DNA of 39,541 nucleotides from an uncultured Muribaculaceae bacterium (GCA_910586455.1 CAJUHX010000014.1:1-39541); one strand, 5' to 3'; shown: positions 8,944 to 17,466, numbered from the stretch's first letter. Program-made: numbers and translations. Notes: generated by a model not told the origin, from the letters alone.

Positions 8944-10059
8944 TCAAGTTTTGGAAATAACACCGTAGCGTCCGCCGGGCAAGGTGATTATGAGGTCGGC
9001 CATTTCCATTTCAAATAGTGTGGAGCTGAGGCTGGCGAACGGTATGCCTAACTGTACTACAAGCTCGTTGACGGTGGCGTCGGGATGTTGGCGCAGATGG
9101 TCGACAATGCGCTGATGTAGTGGCGACAGGGGCTTGAACAGCTCGGTCTGCCGGGCCTTGTCGGTCTGTCGGGGCCATCCCATGGCCTGTATGAGTTCGT
9201 CGGCATCGGTAAGCATCTGTGCGGCGTTATTGGCAATCAGGTTGTTGCAGCCGCGTGAGTAGGTGTCGCATGGCCGTCCGGGCACAGCGAATACCTCGCG
9301 GTTGTATTCCGAACCTATGCGGGCTGTGCATAGGGCGCCGCCGCGACTGTCGCTTTCCACCACAATAACAGCGTCGGCCATGCCGGCCACAATGCGGTTG
9401 CGGGCCAGAAATGCGCCACGGTTGGGCGACGCAGACGATATGTATTCTGTGACTATCGAGCCTCCGGCTTTGACTATCCGTGCGGCCTCGCCTCGGTGGT
9501 CGGCGGGATAAATCATGCGCAGTCCGTGGGCAACCACGGCTGTGGTAGGCAGCCCATACTGTAGTGCGGCCCGGTGGGCCGCTATGTCGATGCCGTAGGC
9601 CAGACCGCTCACAATGGTCACGTCGCCTATCTGTTCTTTGATGGCGCGAACGAGTTCGCTGACGAAGTTGGTGCCGAACGATGTTGCGTGGCGGGTACCC
9701 ACTATGGCAATACTGCGCAGCGGGTCGTGGCAGCCGTTGCCGAGAGAGTAGAGCATCACAGGCGCGTCGGCGCACTCCCTGAGGCGGCGCGGGTAATCTT
9801 GGTCGGTAAAGAAGCTTGAGCGTACGTTGTTGTCGGCTATAAATTCGGCCTCACGGACGGCTGTTTCAAGCAGCGACGAGCGATATTCGCTGTCAGCCAG
9901 GTCGGATTTCACTCCCATACGGCTGCGCAGGCTGCGTGCGTCGAGCCTGAAGAACTCCTCGGGAGAGCCCAGGCGGCGCAGCATTTCGCCTGCTGTGGTG
10001 GTGTTCATACCCCGCAGCAGCGAGAAGGCTATTTTATATGCGAGTCCGGTGGCTTGCAT
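8944..10059 (-). CDS. dprA: DNA-processing protein DprA/Smf
   Basis: A 371-residue protein that loads RecA on incoming single-stranded DNA during natural transformation. An N-terminal helix-hairpin region (residues 1-75) precedes the Rossmann-like DNA-processing domain with IVGTRHATSFG, IVSGLAYGIDIAAHRAAL, a YPADHRGEAARI loop, EYISSASPNRGAFLARNRIVAGM and VVESDSRGGALCTA. The C-terminal winged-helix DML1-type domain begins near residue 300 (LSPLHQRIVDHLRQHPDATVNELV as separate helices). All expected parts are present. ATG start, five bases after the thioesterase stop. No other competence gene is in the window, so actual competence is not shown. Confidence 0.95.
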   Translation of the reverse strand: MQATGLAYKIAFSLLRGMNTTTAGEMLRRLGSPEEFFRLDARSLRSRMGVKSDLADSEYRSSLLETAVREAEFIADNNVRSSFFTDQDYPRRLRECADAPVMLYSLGNGCHDPLRSIAIVGTRHATSFGTNFVSELVRAIKEQIGDVTIVSGLAYGIDIAAHRAALQYGLPTTAVVAHGLRMIYPADHRGEAARIVKAGGSIVTEYISSASPNRGAFLARNRIVAGMADAVIVVESDSRGGALCTARIGSEYNREVFAVPGRPCDTYSRGCNNLIANNAAQMLTDADELIQAMGWPRQTDKARQTELFKPLSPLHQRIVDHLRQHPDATVNELVVQLGIPFASLSSTLFEMEMADLIITLPGGRYGVISKT

Positions 10060-10064
10060 GCTTG

Positions 10065-10475
10065 TCAGGATTCTTTACTCAGGTAAGGGGCAAAGGCTTC
10101 GGCCAGAACGTCGCCGCGGCTCAGGCGTCCGTTTTCGAGGCAGGCTACTTCGACAATACCTTCCACCACCGGAGTGCCGTCGGCGCTGTATATGTCCTGC
10201 TCGAACACGAACAGCGGCCCGCGCCTACTGATGTTCAGGCAGCTGACCATGCTGTCGCCCAGACCCAGAGGCTTGCGGTAACGGATTTCGACACGGCTCA
10301 GTACCGGGTCGATACCTCGGCAGTGCATGTCGCGGAAGCTCAGTCCGGCGCTTTCGCAGAATTCGTGGCGGGTGTGCTCCATATAGTGCAGGTAGTTGGC
10401 ATTGTTTACTATGCCTTCCACGTCGACTTCGTAGTCGCGCACTTTCATGGGCAGCTTGAATATATAGTCTTTCAT
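10065..10475 (-). CDS. Hot-dog acyl-CoA thioesterase (4HBT family)
   Basis: A 136-residue single-domain hot-dog protein. The family signature is visible: MKVRDYEVDVEGIVNNANYL and HYMEHTRHEF, with the Asp and the helix Tyr-Met-Glu in the usual places, as in YbgC/FadM-type thioesterases that hydrolyse acyl-CoA or acyl-ACP. The frame is open upstream, but the start chosen at 10475 gives the normal length and makes a TGATG junction with the dehydrogenase gene, sharing one base. dprA follows after five bases. The substrate is unknown. The chain would be cytoplasmic, with no signal peptide. Confidence 0.85.
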   Translation of the reverse strand: MKDYIFKLPMKVRDYEVDVEGIVNNANYLHYMEHTRHEFCESAGLSFRDMHCRGIDPVLSRVEIRYRKPLGLGDSMVSCLNISRRGPLFVFEQDIYSADGTPVVEGIVEVACLENGRLSRGDVLAEAFAPYLSKES

Positions 10476-11440
10476 CAGAGGCTGTTTACCTTGTTGATGG
10501 TTTTGCCGGCGAGGAAAGCGGCTACGTTGTCGGCACAGATTTGCAGCAGGCGCTCGCGTGCTTCGGTCGACTGCCATGCCACATGGGGTGTAATCACGCA
10601 GTTGGGGGCGCCGAGCAGCGGACAGTCGGCATGCGGCGGCTCGCATTGCAGTACATCCAGGCCTGCTCCGGCTATGCGGCCTTCGCTCAGGGCCGAGGCC
10701 AGAGCCTGCTCGTCGATCAGTCCGCCGCGTGCGGTGTTTATCAGCATGGCGGAGGGGCGCATCAGGCGCAGGGTGTCGGCATTGATGAAACCGGCATTGT
10801 CGGCACACAGCGGGGCGTGGAGCGAGATTACGTCGGCTTGGCCGAAGAAGTCCTCTTTACTTACTTTTTCAATCCATGGTGGCAGAATGTCGGCACTTTT
10901 TGTTGTGAAAGCTATGATTTTCATGCCCAGGGTATGCAGAACCCGGGCCATGCGCCTGCCTATATTGCCCAGGCCGTAAATGCCGGCAGTCTTGCCGCTG
11001 AGTTCTGTTATGGCTCCGAGGCGGTAGCTGAAGTCGGCGCAAGCCGTCCAGTCGCCTCGGCGCACGCTTTGCGAATATCCTCCGGCATTGTTGGTGAGTT
11101 CAAGCAGCAGCGACAGCGCGGTCTGAACCACCGACTCTGTGGAGTAAGCCGGAATGTTGCATACCGTAATGCCGCGTTCGCTGCAGGCCGCTATGTCGAC
11201 ATTGTTATAGCCGGTGGCGAGCACGCCCACATATCGCAGGCGTGGCAGCCCGGCTATGGTGTCGGCATCAAGCACTACTTTGTTTGTAATCACAATTTCC
11301 GCATCGGTGCAGCGCTCCGCTATTTCGTCGGGAGCGGTACGTTCGTAAACGGTGAGTTCGCCCAGACGGGCAAGGGCGTCCCAGCTGAGGTCGCCGCTAT
11401 TGGCTACAAAGCCGTCGAGTACTACTATATTAGGTTTCAT
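10475..11440 (-). CDS. D-isomer 2-hydroxyacid dehydrogenase (glycerate dehydrogenase-like)
   Basis: A 321-residue NAD-dependent oxidoreductase that interconverts 2-hydroxy acids and 2-keto acids. The Rossmann motif GLGNIG is at residues 156-161, and the catalytic set is R238 (NTARGGLID), E267 (QCEPP) and H286 (TPHVAW). Overall it looks like hydroxypyruvate reductase/glycerate dehydrogenase, but the substrate is a guess. The frame stays open to a TTG at 11449, but that codon overlaps the TATCTTTG promoter element, so the ATG at 11440 is chosen. It ends in a TGATG junction with the thioesterase. The three-gene run to dprA is probably one transcript. Confidence 0.88.
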   Translation of the reverse strand: MKPNIVVLDGFVANSGDLSWDALARLGELTVYERTAPDEIAERCTDAEIVITNKVVLDADTIAGLPRLRYVGVLATGYNNVDIAACSERGITVCNIPAYSTESVVQTALSLLLELTNNAGGYSQSVRRGDWTACADFSYRLGAITELSGKTAGIYGLGNIGRRMARVLHTLGMKIIAFTTKSADILPPWIEKVSKEDFFGQADVISLHAPLCADNAGFINADTLRLMRPSAMLINTARGGLIDEQALASALSEGRIAGAGLDVLQCEPPHADCPLLGAPNCVITPHVAWQSTEARERLLQICADNVAAFLAGKTINKVNSL

Positions 11441-11446
11441 AGGGGA

Positions 11447-11454
11447 CAAAGATA
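11447..11454 (-). promoter_or_regulatory. -7 element (TATCTTTG) just before the dehydrogenase ATG
   Basis: The minus strand reads TATCTTTG, a perfect -7 match, ending only six bases before the ATG at 11440. Transcription from it would start at or within a few bases of the ATG, giving a leaderless or nearly leaderless mRNA. No good -33 is seen at 19-21 bases, where the 3' end of the next gene lies. Confidence 0.55.
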
Positions 11455-11469
11455 CAAAATTTTTGCAAA

Positions 11470-12498
11470 TTATCGGCAGGTGGCGGGCAGTACTTTGTCG
11501 AGCCAGCTGAAAACTGCATCGTAGAAGGTCGCGCGTACTGCCGGGGCCGAAAGTGCCAGGTCGTGCAGGCCGTCGGGAATCTCCACTTCGGTGACATCAG
11601 TGCCAAGTTCGCGACCCAGTTTGCTGATGTGTTCCACGTTGAGTACTGCATCGCCGCGCATAAAGCTGTCGTTCCACTCGTCGCCGTACACGCTTTTGTC
11701 GGAGTGCAGCAACAGAATGGGGATGGTGATTTTGTCATGTTTGCCACGCAGTGCTTTCTGGGCCGAGCTGATGGCTTTAATCCACGAAGCCTCTACTTTC
11801 TCGGGCTTTTCGGTTTTCCATTTGGTGTCGAACTCCCACTCCCCATGGTGTTTTTTTAGCAGCGACTCGGCATAGAGCGATTCGCTTCCCTGCGATATTT
11901 TCATGTTCGGAAATATATGGCTCAGAAAGCCCACAAAGGGTATGGCCACCTTGCGCATGAAACCGTTGAAGTTCCAATCCAGAAACGGACTGTTGAGTAT
12001 CAGCGCGTCGACGGGAGCCTGAGGGTTCATGGTAAGATAGTACGACGTAATCAGTCCGCCGGTGCTGTGTCCCATCAGTACGATACGTTCATGGTGGCGT
12101 CCGTCGCGGGCTATCACGGCCAGGGCCGAGTCGATGTCCGGAAAATATTCATTAAGGCTCCGAGCCTGAAATTTGCGCTGGCCCGGCAATATGGAGCGGC
12201 CATACTTACGCAGGTCGAGGGCGTAGAAATCGTAGCACGAGTCGGCGAAGCGGTCGCCCTCCTCGGCCTGAAAAAAGTAGTCGTTATAGCCGTGTACGTA
12301 AAGAACAGCTGCCCGAGGCTTGTGGCAGGCGGCGAGTTTGCGGATTATCGTGCAGCGCTCCGCACCGGCATAGTCGGCGGGCTGTTCGATATACTGCATA
12401 CGGTAGCCGTGGCCGAGAACACTGTCTGGCTGCCATTGCGCCACGGCCTGCAGTACCCAGGCCGTGAGCAGTATAAAGAATATCAGATACTTTTTCAT
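11470..12498 (-). CDS. Secreted alpha/beta hydrolase (serine hydrolase, S33/lysophospholipase-like)
   Basis: A 342-residue protein with an N-terminal signal peptide (MKKYLIFFILLTAWVLQAVAQ, cleavage likely near A20), so it acts outside the cytoplasm. The fold signs are the oxyanion strand VLYVHGYNDYFFQ, the nucleophile elbow GHSTGG with S145, the acid D267 (LLHSDKSV) and the base H312 (DGLHDLA). It resembles monoglyceride lipase/lysophospholipase and serine aminopeptidase families, and sequence alone does not separate these. It is last in a minus-strand run that includes a dipeptide epimerase and an NlpC/P60 peptidase, so a role on peptides or lipids from the envelope is possible. Only 18 bases separate it from the epimerase. 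Confidence 0.85.
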   Translation of the reverse strand: MKKYLIFFILLTAWVLQAVAQWQPDSVLGHGYRMQYIEQPADYAGAERCTIIRKLAACHKPRAAVLYVHGYNDYFFQAEEGDRFADSCYDFYALDLRKYGRSILPGQRKFQARSLNEYFPDIDSALAVIARDGRHHERIVLMGHSTGGLITSYYLTMNPQAPVDALILNSPFLDWNFNGFMRKVAIPFVGFLSHIFPNMKISQGSESLYAESLLKKHHGEWEFDTKWKTEKPEKVEASWIKAISSAQKALRGKHDKITIPILLLHSDKSVYGDEWNDSFMRGDAVLNVEHISKLGRELGTDVTEVEIPDGLHDLALSAPAVRATFYDAVFSWLDKVLPATCR

Positions 12499-12516
12499 GC
12501 AATCATAACCGCCAGG

Positions 12517-13653
12517 CTACGAAATAAGTTCAACGCCGATACCGGGGCGGTCGGGTATGGTAACTTTGCCGTCGACGATTTTTATGCCGTTGAATCGGTC
12601 GTTAGCTATGAGCAGGTTGCCGTCGAGGTCGGCCCAGTCGACCATCGGAGCCAGCTGTGCGGCAGCGGTGACGGCACACGAGGTTTCGGTCATGCAGCCC
12701 AGCATCACTTTCATGCCCAGTGCGCGGGCCAGCACGGCCATCTTGTAGGCTTCGTGCATGCCGGTGCTTTTCATCAGCTTTATGTTGATGCCGTCGTAGG
12801 CTTCGGCGGCGCGCTTTACATCGGGCAGGCGCTGCAGAAACTCGTCGGCTATGATAGGCAGGGGCGAGCGTTCGCGCAGCCATGCGGTATCGTCGATTCG
12901 TTTTTTCTCAAATGGTTGTTCTACAAACTTGCAGCCGCGTTCGGCAAGCCAGTGACACATGTCGAGGGCCCATTCGCGGTCTTTCCAGCCTTGGTTAGCG
13001 TCGACACACAGTGGCACATCGCTCTTGGCGCGAATCATTTCCACCAGTTCCTTGTCTTTGTCGAGGCCCATTTTTACTTTAATCATTTTATAAGGCGAGG
13101 CCTCGTCGATTTTCTTGTTTACAATCTCAGGCGTGTCGATGGTGATGGTAAACGAGGTGTTTGGGCAGTTGTCGGGGTTGAGTCCCCAGATTTTGTACCA
13201 TGGCTGGCCCATGATTTTGCCCAGCAGGTCGTGCAGGGCTATGTCGACCGATGCTTTTGCGGCGCGGTTGTCTGGCGCTACCGAGTCCATATAGTCATGA
13301 ATTTCCTCGATGCGGAACGGGTCGGTGAACTGTGCCAGGTCGAGGCTGTTGAGAAACTTGCAGACACTCTCTACGTTCTCGCCCAGATACGGAGGCATCG
13401 AAGCCTCGCCATAGCCTGTGATACCGTCGTATTCCAGTGTCACCTGTACGTCGGGGGTTGTGGTGCGTTGCGATTTGGCCAGGTTGAAGGCATGGCGCAA
13501 CTGCAGTTCGTATGGTTCGAATTTCAGATTGAGGCGCCCCGAGGGAGTGGTGCGTCGGGTAGCTGTGTCGGCTCCGAATGCCGACATTGATATTGGGCTG
13601 GCTGCAAACAAGGCGCCCAGAGCGCCGGTACGCAGGAAATTACGTCTGTTCAT
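12517..13653 (-). CDS. L-Ala-D/L-Glu (dipeptide) epimerase with a Tat-like signal
   Basis: A 378-residue enolase-superfamily enzyme of the muconate-lactonizing branch. Active-site residues line up with the known Ala-Glu epimerase pattern: the KxK pair K192/K194 (IKVKMG), metal ligands D218 (VDANQGW), E245 (VEQPF) and D270 (IADE), the second-face lysine K292 (INIKLMK) and the specificity motif D342-L-D344-G. Such enzymes convert L-Ala-D-Glu from murein peptides to L-Ala-L-Glu. The N-terminus MNRRNFLRTGALGALFAASPISMSA carries a twin-arginine motif and hydrophobic core, so export is likely. The next gene upstream is an SH3-NlpC/P60 peptidase, a fitting producer of the dipeptide. Family confidence is high; the exact substrate is inferred. 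Confidence 0.88.
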   Translation of the reverse strand: MNRRNFLRTGALGALFAASPISMSAFGADTATRRTTPSGRLNLKFEPYELQLRHAFNLAKSQRTTTPDVQVTLEYDGITGYGEASMPPYLGENVESVCKFLNSLDLAQFTDPFRIEEIHDYMDSVAPDNRAAKASVDIALHDLLGKIMGQPWYKIWGLNPDNCPNTSFTITIDTPEIVNKKIDEASPYKMIKVKMGLDKDKELVEMIRAKSDVPLCVDANQGWKDREWALDMCHWLAERGCKFVEQPFEKKRIDDTAWLRERSPLPIIADEFLQRLPDVKRAAEAYDGINIKLMKSTGMHEAYKMAVLARALGMKVMLGCMTETSCAVTAAAQLAPMVDWADLDGNLLIANDRFNGIKIVDGKVTIPDRPGIGVELIS

Positions 13654-13669
13654 TGGGGGTGGATAACGT

Positions 13670-14638
13670 TTAGTTAAAATACCAGGGATGGTCGATTACA
13701 CGGGTGATGCCCGCTGAGCCTTCGTTGCCTTGGATGCGCACGGCATGCAGGAATGGAGTTGTAAGGTAAGCCTCCGATTGAGGGTCGATGCTATTACGTT
13801 TTACACGGCCCGACGAGTGTACATAGTTGCCGTCGTGGTCGTAAATGGCCACATGGGTTACCTTGCCGGTGTCGGGATTGCCGAAAAACAGCAGGTCGCC
13901 GGGTTTGCAGCTGCGCCAGTCGGCGGCTTCGATACGAGTGCCGGTGCGGGCCTGCTGCGAGGCGTCGCGCAGCAGTATTATGCCGTTGCTGAGGTAACTG
14001 ACTTTCGACAGCCCGGAGCAGTCGAGGCTTTTAGTCGAAGTGCCTCCCCAGAGATAGGGCTGTCCTTCCATCGAATATGCCATGGTAAGTATTTTGCAGG
14101 CGTCGAAAGTCTGGTCGGCCCAGTTGATGACCGGGGTGAACGATGCAGCATCGCCCCAGCCGGTACGGCCATCGGGGAGGGCCACTTTCACGCGCCCGGC
14201 GGTTGTTTCCAGCGGGCCTTCGACTATACAGCCGTTTACCAGGTCGGTTACGGTGCTTTGCATGCAGTCGGTGGTGGGGTCGGTGTAGAGCCGAATCTGA
14301 TAGTGGGCTGTCATGACCAGGCGCGGAGCCTTGCGCCAGGCGGCGTATGTGGCGGTGGTGACTGTCTGGAGCGAATTGTCCACAATCCAGCCGGTGTAGC
14401 CCTCGGGGCTCAGCACTTTGTACCAGTCGCCGTCTTTTTCGAGCAGCTTCACCGGAGTGCCCATAATCACCTGCGAGCAGAGTTCGCGGGCATGTCCGGG
14501 AGTGGTGCGCATGTTGGCTACGGAAATCTTCACCAGGGCGAAGTTGTCGTTTTGGGCCGGTTTGTCCACTTCCAGCGCCATTGCGCCGAAGCTTATGTAT
14601 AATATGGCCGCAAGGGCGGCAAGAATATTGTGTTTCAT
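13670..14638 (-). CDS. Secreted SH3b-NlpC/P60 murein peptidase
   Basis: A 322-residue exported cysteine peptidase. The signal peptide spans residues 1-21 (ends AMA). Two SH3b-like regions follow (about residues 33-95 and 105-165), then the NlpC/P60 domain with catalytic C207 (LDCSGLSK), H262 (VTHVAIYD) and the third polar residue H274 (YVHSSGR). This layout is that of gamma-D-Glu-diamino-acid endopeptidases such as YkfC, which release L-Ala-D-Glu from murein peptides. The next gene downstream is a dipeptide epimerase, which supports this. Its ATG overlaps the stop of the transglutaminase-like gene by four bases. Confidence 0.92.
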   Translation of the reverse strand: MKHNILAALAAILYISFGAMALEVDKPAQNDNFALVKISVANMRTTPGHARELCSQVIMGTPVKLLEKDGDWYKVLSPEGYTGWIVDNSLQTVTTATYAAWRKAPRLVMTAHYQIRLYTDPTTDCMQSTVTDLVNGCIVEGPLETTAGRVKVALPDGRTGWGDAASFTPVINWADQTFDACKILTMAYSMEGQPYLWGGTSTKSLDCSGLSKVSYLSNGIILLRDASQQARTGTRIEAADWRSCKPGDLLFFGNPDTGKVTHVAIYDHDGNYVHSSGRVKRNSIDPQSEAYLTTPFLHAVRIQGNEGSAGITRVIDHPWYFN

Positions 14639-15972
14639 TCTACAGGTAATATTTCAATGATTTCGAGATTTTGGTTCCATGCCGGATAAAACAGGTTGCC
14701 GCGAGAACATTCAACTTCGCCGGGCTGAAAATCTACGGTTTCGGAGCGCACAAAGCGTTTGGCCGGATAAAGTTCGCCGCACACACCCCGGTTGGAGGCA
14801 AAGCGGTGGGCGTCCATGCCGGTGGAGTAAAAGCGCTGTACGGCGGGGTCACTGCTGTTGCTGTAGCGTCCGAACGATACGTCGACAGGTACCCATCCTA
14901 CGCCTTCGAAGTAGACTTCGGCCCAGTCGTGATAGTTTTTTTCGCCCGGATGCAGCATCCAGCCGCTTTCCCATCGTGCCGGAATACCCAGCGAGCGCAT
15001 CAGCGATATATACAGCAGCGACACCTGGCCGCAGTCGCCGTGCCGTTCGGTGACTACATATTCCGGTATACACTCTATGGTGCTGTACTCGCGGGCTCCT
15101 GCCCAGAGGTAGTGGCCGATGATATAGTCGTACACCATTTCGCTGCAGCGGTATGGGTTGTTTTCGCTACCTACAATACTGCGTGCCAGTTGTTCCATGC
15201 AAGGCATGTGCGGAAACTCGGCTGCCGTGTAGCGGCGATAAAGCTCGGAGTCGGTGTCGTACGGACGTATGTTCCTGAGTATATAATCGGGTGAGAAATA
15301 CTGTCCGCGTGTGATGAACTCACCCTCGTAGCTCAGCAGAGTGCTTTCGCCGGCGCGCACCGGCTGCTCGAAGTACACGGTATGGTGTACCGACTGAGCG
15401 CTGTCGCTGACAATATAGCGGGTCGGAGTCGCATCGGTGATTCGTATGTGGTCCTGACGGGCGCTCCTGTGGGGCAGTGGCATCCATACCCGCAGGGTGT
15501 CGCCTTTCAGAGCCGGATGCCAGGGAACCTCTATTGTGAAGCGGTAGCGAACCTTATGGGCCGCACCCGTCGGATTGTCGCCGCGGTAGTAGCTCAGTAC
15601 CGAGTCGACATAGCTGATGCGCTGTGGCGAGGCTGTGGCTCCGCGCGAGGTCACGCCTCCGTTCATTTCGGGGTTGAGCAGCTTGAGATTGCGCGGGCCC
15701 TTGCGGAACACACGTCTTTGGCCGTTGAAGTCCTTTGTTTCAAGGTATTTCTTTTGGATAAAATCGGCTATTTGTGCGTCTGTGATGTCCGGAAAATCGG
15801 TGCGGATTATCTCCGAGGCTTCTTCCACGGTGTATGGAAAGTCGCCTGCCGTGCGTTTGGCGATAGCCGCGGCTGAGTCAGCCTCGAGCCATACGGGCAC
15901 ATCGGCTCGGCAGTCGGTGCAGCAGTACGCTGCAGCAATGGCTGTGAGCGTTATCAGCGGTTTCGTAGTCAT
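14635..15972 (-). CDS. Secreted transglutaminase-like cysteine protease-fold protein
   Basis: A 445-residue protein with an N-terminal signal segment (residues 5-20). The sequence AAAYCCTDC there could serve as a weak lipobox but does not fit the consensus well. The transglutaminase core lies at about residues 265-370, with C314 (HGDCGQVSLLY), H348 (NYHDWAEVYF) and D364 (WVPVDVSFG), so the catalytic triad is complete. A preceding beta domain (residues 140-220) resembles the N-terminal part of such proteins. Microbial members are usually proteases or peptidases, not cross-linkers. It is translationally coupled to the NlpC/P60 gene, suggesting joint work on envelope peptides. The substrate is unknown. 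Confidence 0.87.
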   Translation of the reverse strand: MTTKPLITLTAIAAAYCCTDCRADVPVWLEADSAAAIAKRTAGDFPYTVEEASEIIRTDFPDITDAQIADFIQKKYLETKDFNGQRRVFRKGPRNLKLLNPEMNGGVTSRGATASPQRISYVDSVLSYYRGDNPTGAAHKVRYRFTIEVPWHPALKGDTLRVWMPLPHRSARQDHIRITDATPTRYIVSDSAQSVHHTVYFEQPVRAGESTLLSYEGEFITRGQYFSPDYILRNIRPYDTDSELYRRYTAAEFPHMPCMEQLARSIVGSENNPYRCSEMVYDYIIGHYLWAGAREYSTIECIPEYVVTERHGDCGQVSLLYISLMRSLGIPARWESGWMLHPGEKNYHDWAEVYFEGVGWVPVDVSFGRYSNSSDPAVQRFYSTGMDAHRFASNRGVCGELYPAKRFVRSETVDFQPGEVECSRGNLFYPAWNQNLEIIEILPVE

Positions 15973-15977
15973 ATATA

Positions 15978-16637
15978 TTATAATAGTATAATGTCGCCAA
16001 AAAATTCCGGGCGATGAAAATCGGGTGCGGTAGTATCAATAGGGTTCCAGCTCAGATAGTGCGGCTGACTTGCCGCACTGGCGCATTTATAGAAATTGCC
16101 ACGCATTTTCAGCTGTTCGCCTTTGTATTCCATACCGATAAGGTCGAGCGGTATTACCACCAGCAGATTCCAGGTAAAAATGCCCTCAAGTTCGCGGAAA
16201 GGACGGCTACCGCACGAACCGTAGCGGCGGATTCTCGCAATTTCGTTGTCGGTAAGGCGGGTAGGGGCCGGACGCTCCTTGCGGTGCGAGGCATTGACGG
16301 TGCCGATGCAGTTGAACTCGAAATTCCAGTACTCACCGCCTGGCACCGGTTCGACGAAAAATTCCACACAGCTGTCTTCGCTCACCGGCGACTGGTTGGT
16401 GAAATTCTCCGCACGAAGAAAATTGCAGCGTACAAAAAAGTCGATATAAATATTCTTGCCGCTGTGAGCCGCCGTAAAAGTGGTCAGAGGCTGATACGGA
16501 AACTGTTCGCGCCAGTTTACCGCTTCGATTGTGCGTCGGGTAGCCTTTTCGTCGAGCAGATTTACAATGGCGTCGAGCGACGACAGTGAGTCGAGCTGCG
16601 GCAGATAGGCAAATTCAATTTTTTTTGGAGTATTCAT
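15978..16637 (-). CDS. CBM9-like (DOMON-type) carbohydrate-binding protein
   Basis: A 219-residue protein matching the CBM9-like domain pattern seen in many Bacteroidales: SPVSEDSCVEFFVEP, then YWNFEFNCIGTVNASH, an RRYGSCG stretch and a W-centred strand near TWNLLVVIPLDL. The domain fills the whole chain. The frame is open well upstream into the LysE gene, but that extension is LysE antiframe sequence; the ATG at 16637 starts the conserved part. With this start there is no signal peptide, which is odd for a glycan-binding domain. It ends five bases before the transglutaminase-like gene, so they are co-transcribed. The ligand is unknown. Confidence 0.75.
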   Translation of the reverse strand: MNTPKKIEFAYLPQLDSLSSLDAIVNLLDEKATRRTIEAVNWREQFPYQPLTTFTAAHSGKNIYIDFFVRCNFLRAENFTNQSPVSEDSCVEFFVEPVPGGEYWNFEFNCIGTVNASHRKERPAPTRLTDNEIARIRRYGSCGSRPFRELEGIFTWNLLVVIPLDLIGMEYKGEQLKMRGNFYKCASAASQPHYLSWNPIDTTAPDFHRPEFFGDIILL

Positions 16638-16681
16638 GGAGAGGATGTTGAGTAAAGAGGCGATAGTTGATTCGATATTGG

Positions 16682-17311
16682 TTATATAAAGCACATTATC
16701 GCGCCTATTATAGCCATTACAATAAGCACTGCACCCACAATCCGGTTCACCAGCCATAGCGAGCGGACATTGAATCTCCTCCGCAGCTTGTTGACAAGCC
16801 ATGTGATGATGTACCACCACAGTACAGCTCCGCCGAGTATGGTGGTATAGGCCCAGATATAGTGGTGGATGCCGAATTCAGGCAAAATGAAGTTGAAACG
16901 CGCAAACAGACCGATAATAAAGAAAAGAATGAGCGGATTGGAAAAGGTCAGCAAAAAGCCTGTGACGAAGTCAGACCAGAAACTCGACGCGGCCACTTCG
17001 GCCGATTTTAGTTGCCGGGTAGGGTTCTTTCGGAAAAGGAATATGCCGAAAGCGGCCAGAACCACACTGCCTATTAGCTGTATTACCAGCTGGTGGGAGT
17101 CGATGAATCCGGTTACAAAACTCAGGCAGAAACCGGTTAGGAGGCAATAGAGCAAGTCGCTCAGTCCGGCGCCAAGCCCGGTGAAGAATCCGGGCCAGCG
17201 GCCTTTGCTGAGTGTGCGCTGAATTACCAGCATGCCGATTGGCCCCATCGGAGCCGAGATAAGGGCGCCGATAGCAAGTCCGCGGGGTAATATGTACAGG
17301 AATTCATGCAT
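16682..17311 (-). CDS. LysE/RhtB-family amino acid exporter
   Basis: A 209-residue inner-membrane protein with six hydrophobic segments. The N-terminal AIGALISAPMGPIGMLVIQRTLSKGRWPG is the typical LysE opening, and GFLLTFSNPLILFFIIGLF holds the conserved N-P pair in the middle of the protein. Family members export amino acids or similar small molecules. The frame extends to a TTG at 17383, but a TTTG-N20-TAATTTTG promoter sits at 17353-17384, so the ATG at 17311 is the right start. It may head the transcript that runs on through the CBM9-like, transglutaminase-like, peptidase and epimerase genes. An exporter next to peptide-degrading enzymes is suggestive, but the cargo is unknown. Confidence 0.85.
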   Translation of the reverse strand: MHEFLYILPRGLAIGALISAPMGPIGMLVIQRTLSKGRWPGFFTGLGAGLSDLLYCLLTGFCLSFVTGFIDSHQLVIQLIGSVVLAAFGIFLFRKNPTRQLKSAEVAASSFWSDFVTGFLLTFSNPLILFFIIGLFARFNFILPEFGIHHYIWAYTTILGGAVLWWYIITWLVNKLRRRFNVRSLWLVNRIVGAVLIVMAIIGAIMCFI

Positions 17312-17352
17312 TGTTCTGTAGCTGCTGAGGCTCTTCGCTCCAGTCGTAGCTA

Positions 17353-17384
17353 CAAAATTAGTGAAATGCGGCGAATTTGCCAAA
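17353..17384 (-). promoter_or_regulatory. Promoter of the LysE-family gene
   Basis: On the minus strand TTTG (17384-17381) and TAATTTTG (17360-17353) are separated by 20 bases, a full Bacteroidetes promoter match. The expected start site near 17345 gives a leader of about 35 bases. It excludes the upstream TTG as the start codon. Confidence 0.7.
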
Positions 17385-17466
17385 TATTTTTTGGCGGCGC
17401 ACTGCCAGTTGACTCCGCCGTGTTCCGTATGAGCAACAGCCGGCGGTAAATCTCGGTAAAATTTCG

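Noticed and set aside
11917..13590. A 557-codon plus-strand open frame across the hydrolase and epimerase genes
   Set aside because: It spans two genes and their gap on the opposite strand and shows no domain.
16638..16820. N-terminal extension of the CBM9-like protein
   Set aside because: The extension is the opposite strand phase of LysE-coding sequence and has no signal peptide; homology-like sequence begins at the ATG at 16637.
17312..17383. TTG-started longer LysE protein
   Set aside because: The TTG lies within the promoter, and the extra residues do not resemble the family start.
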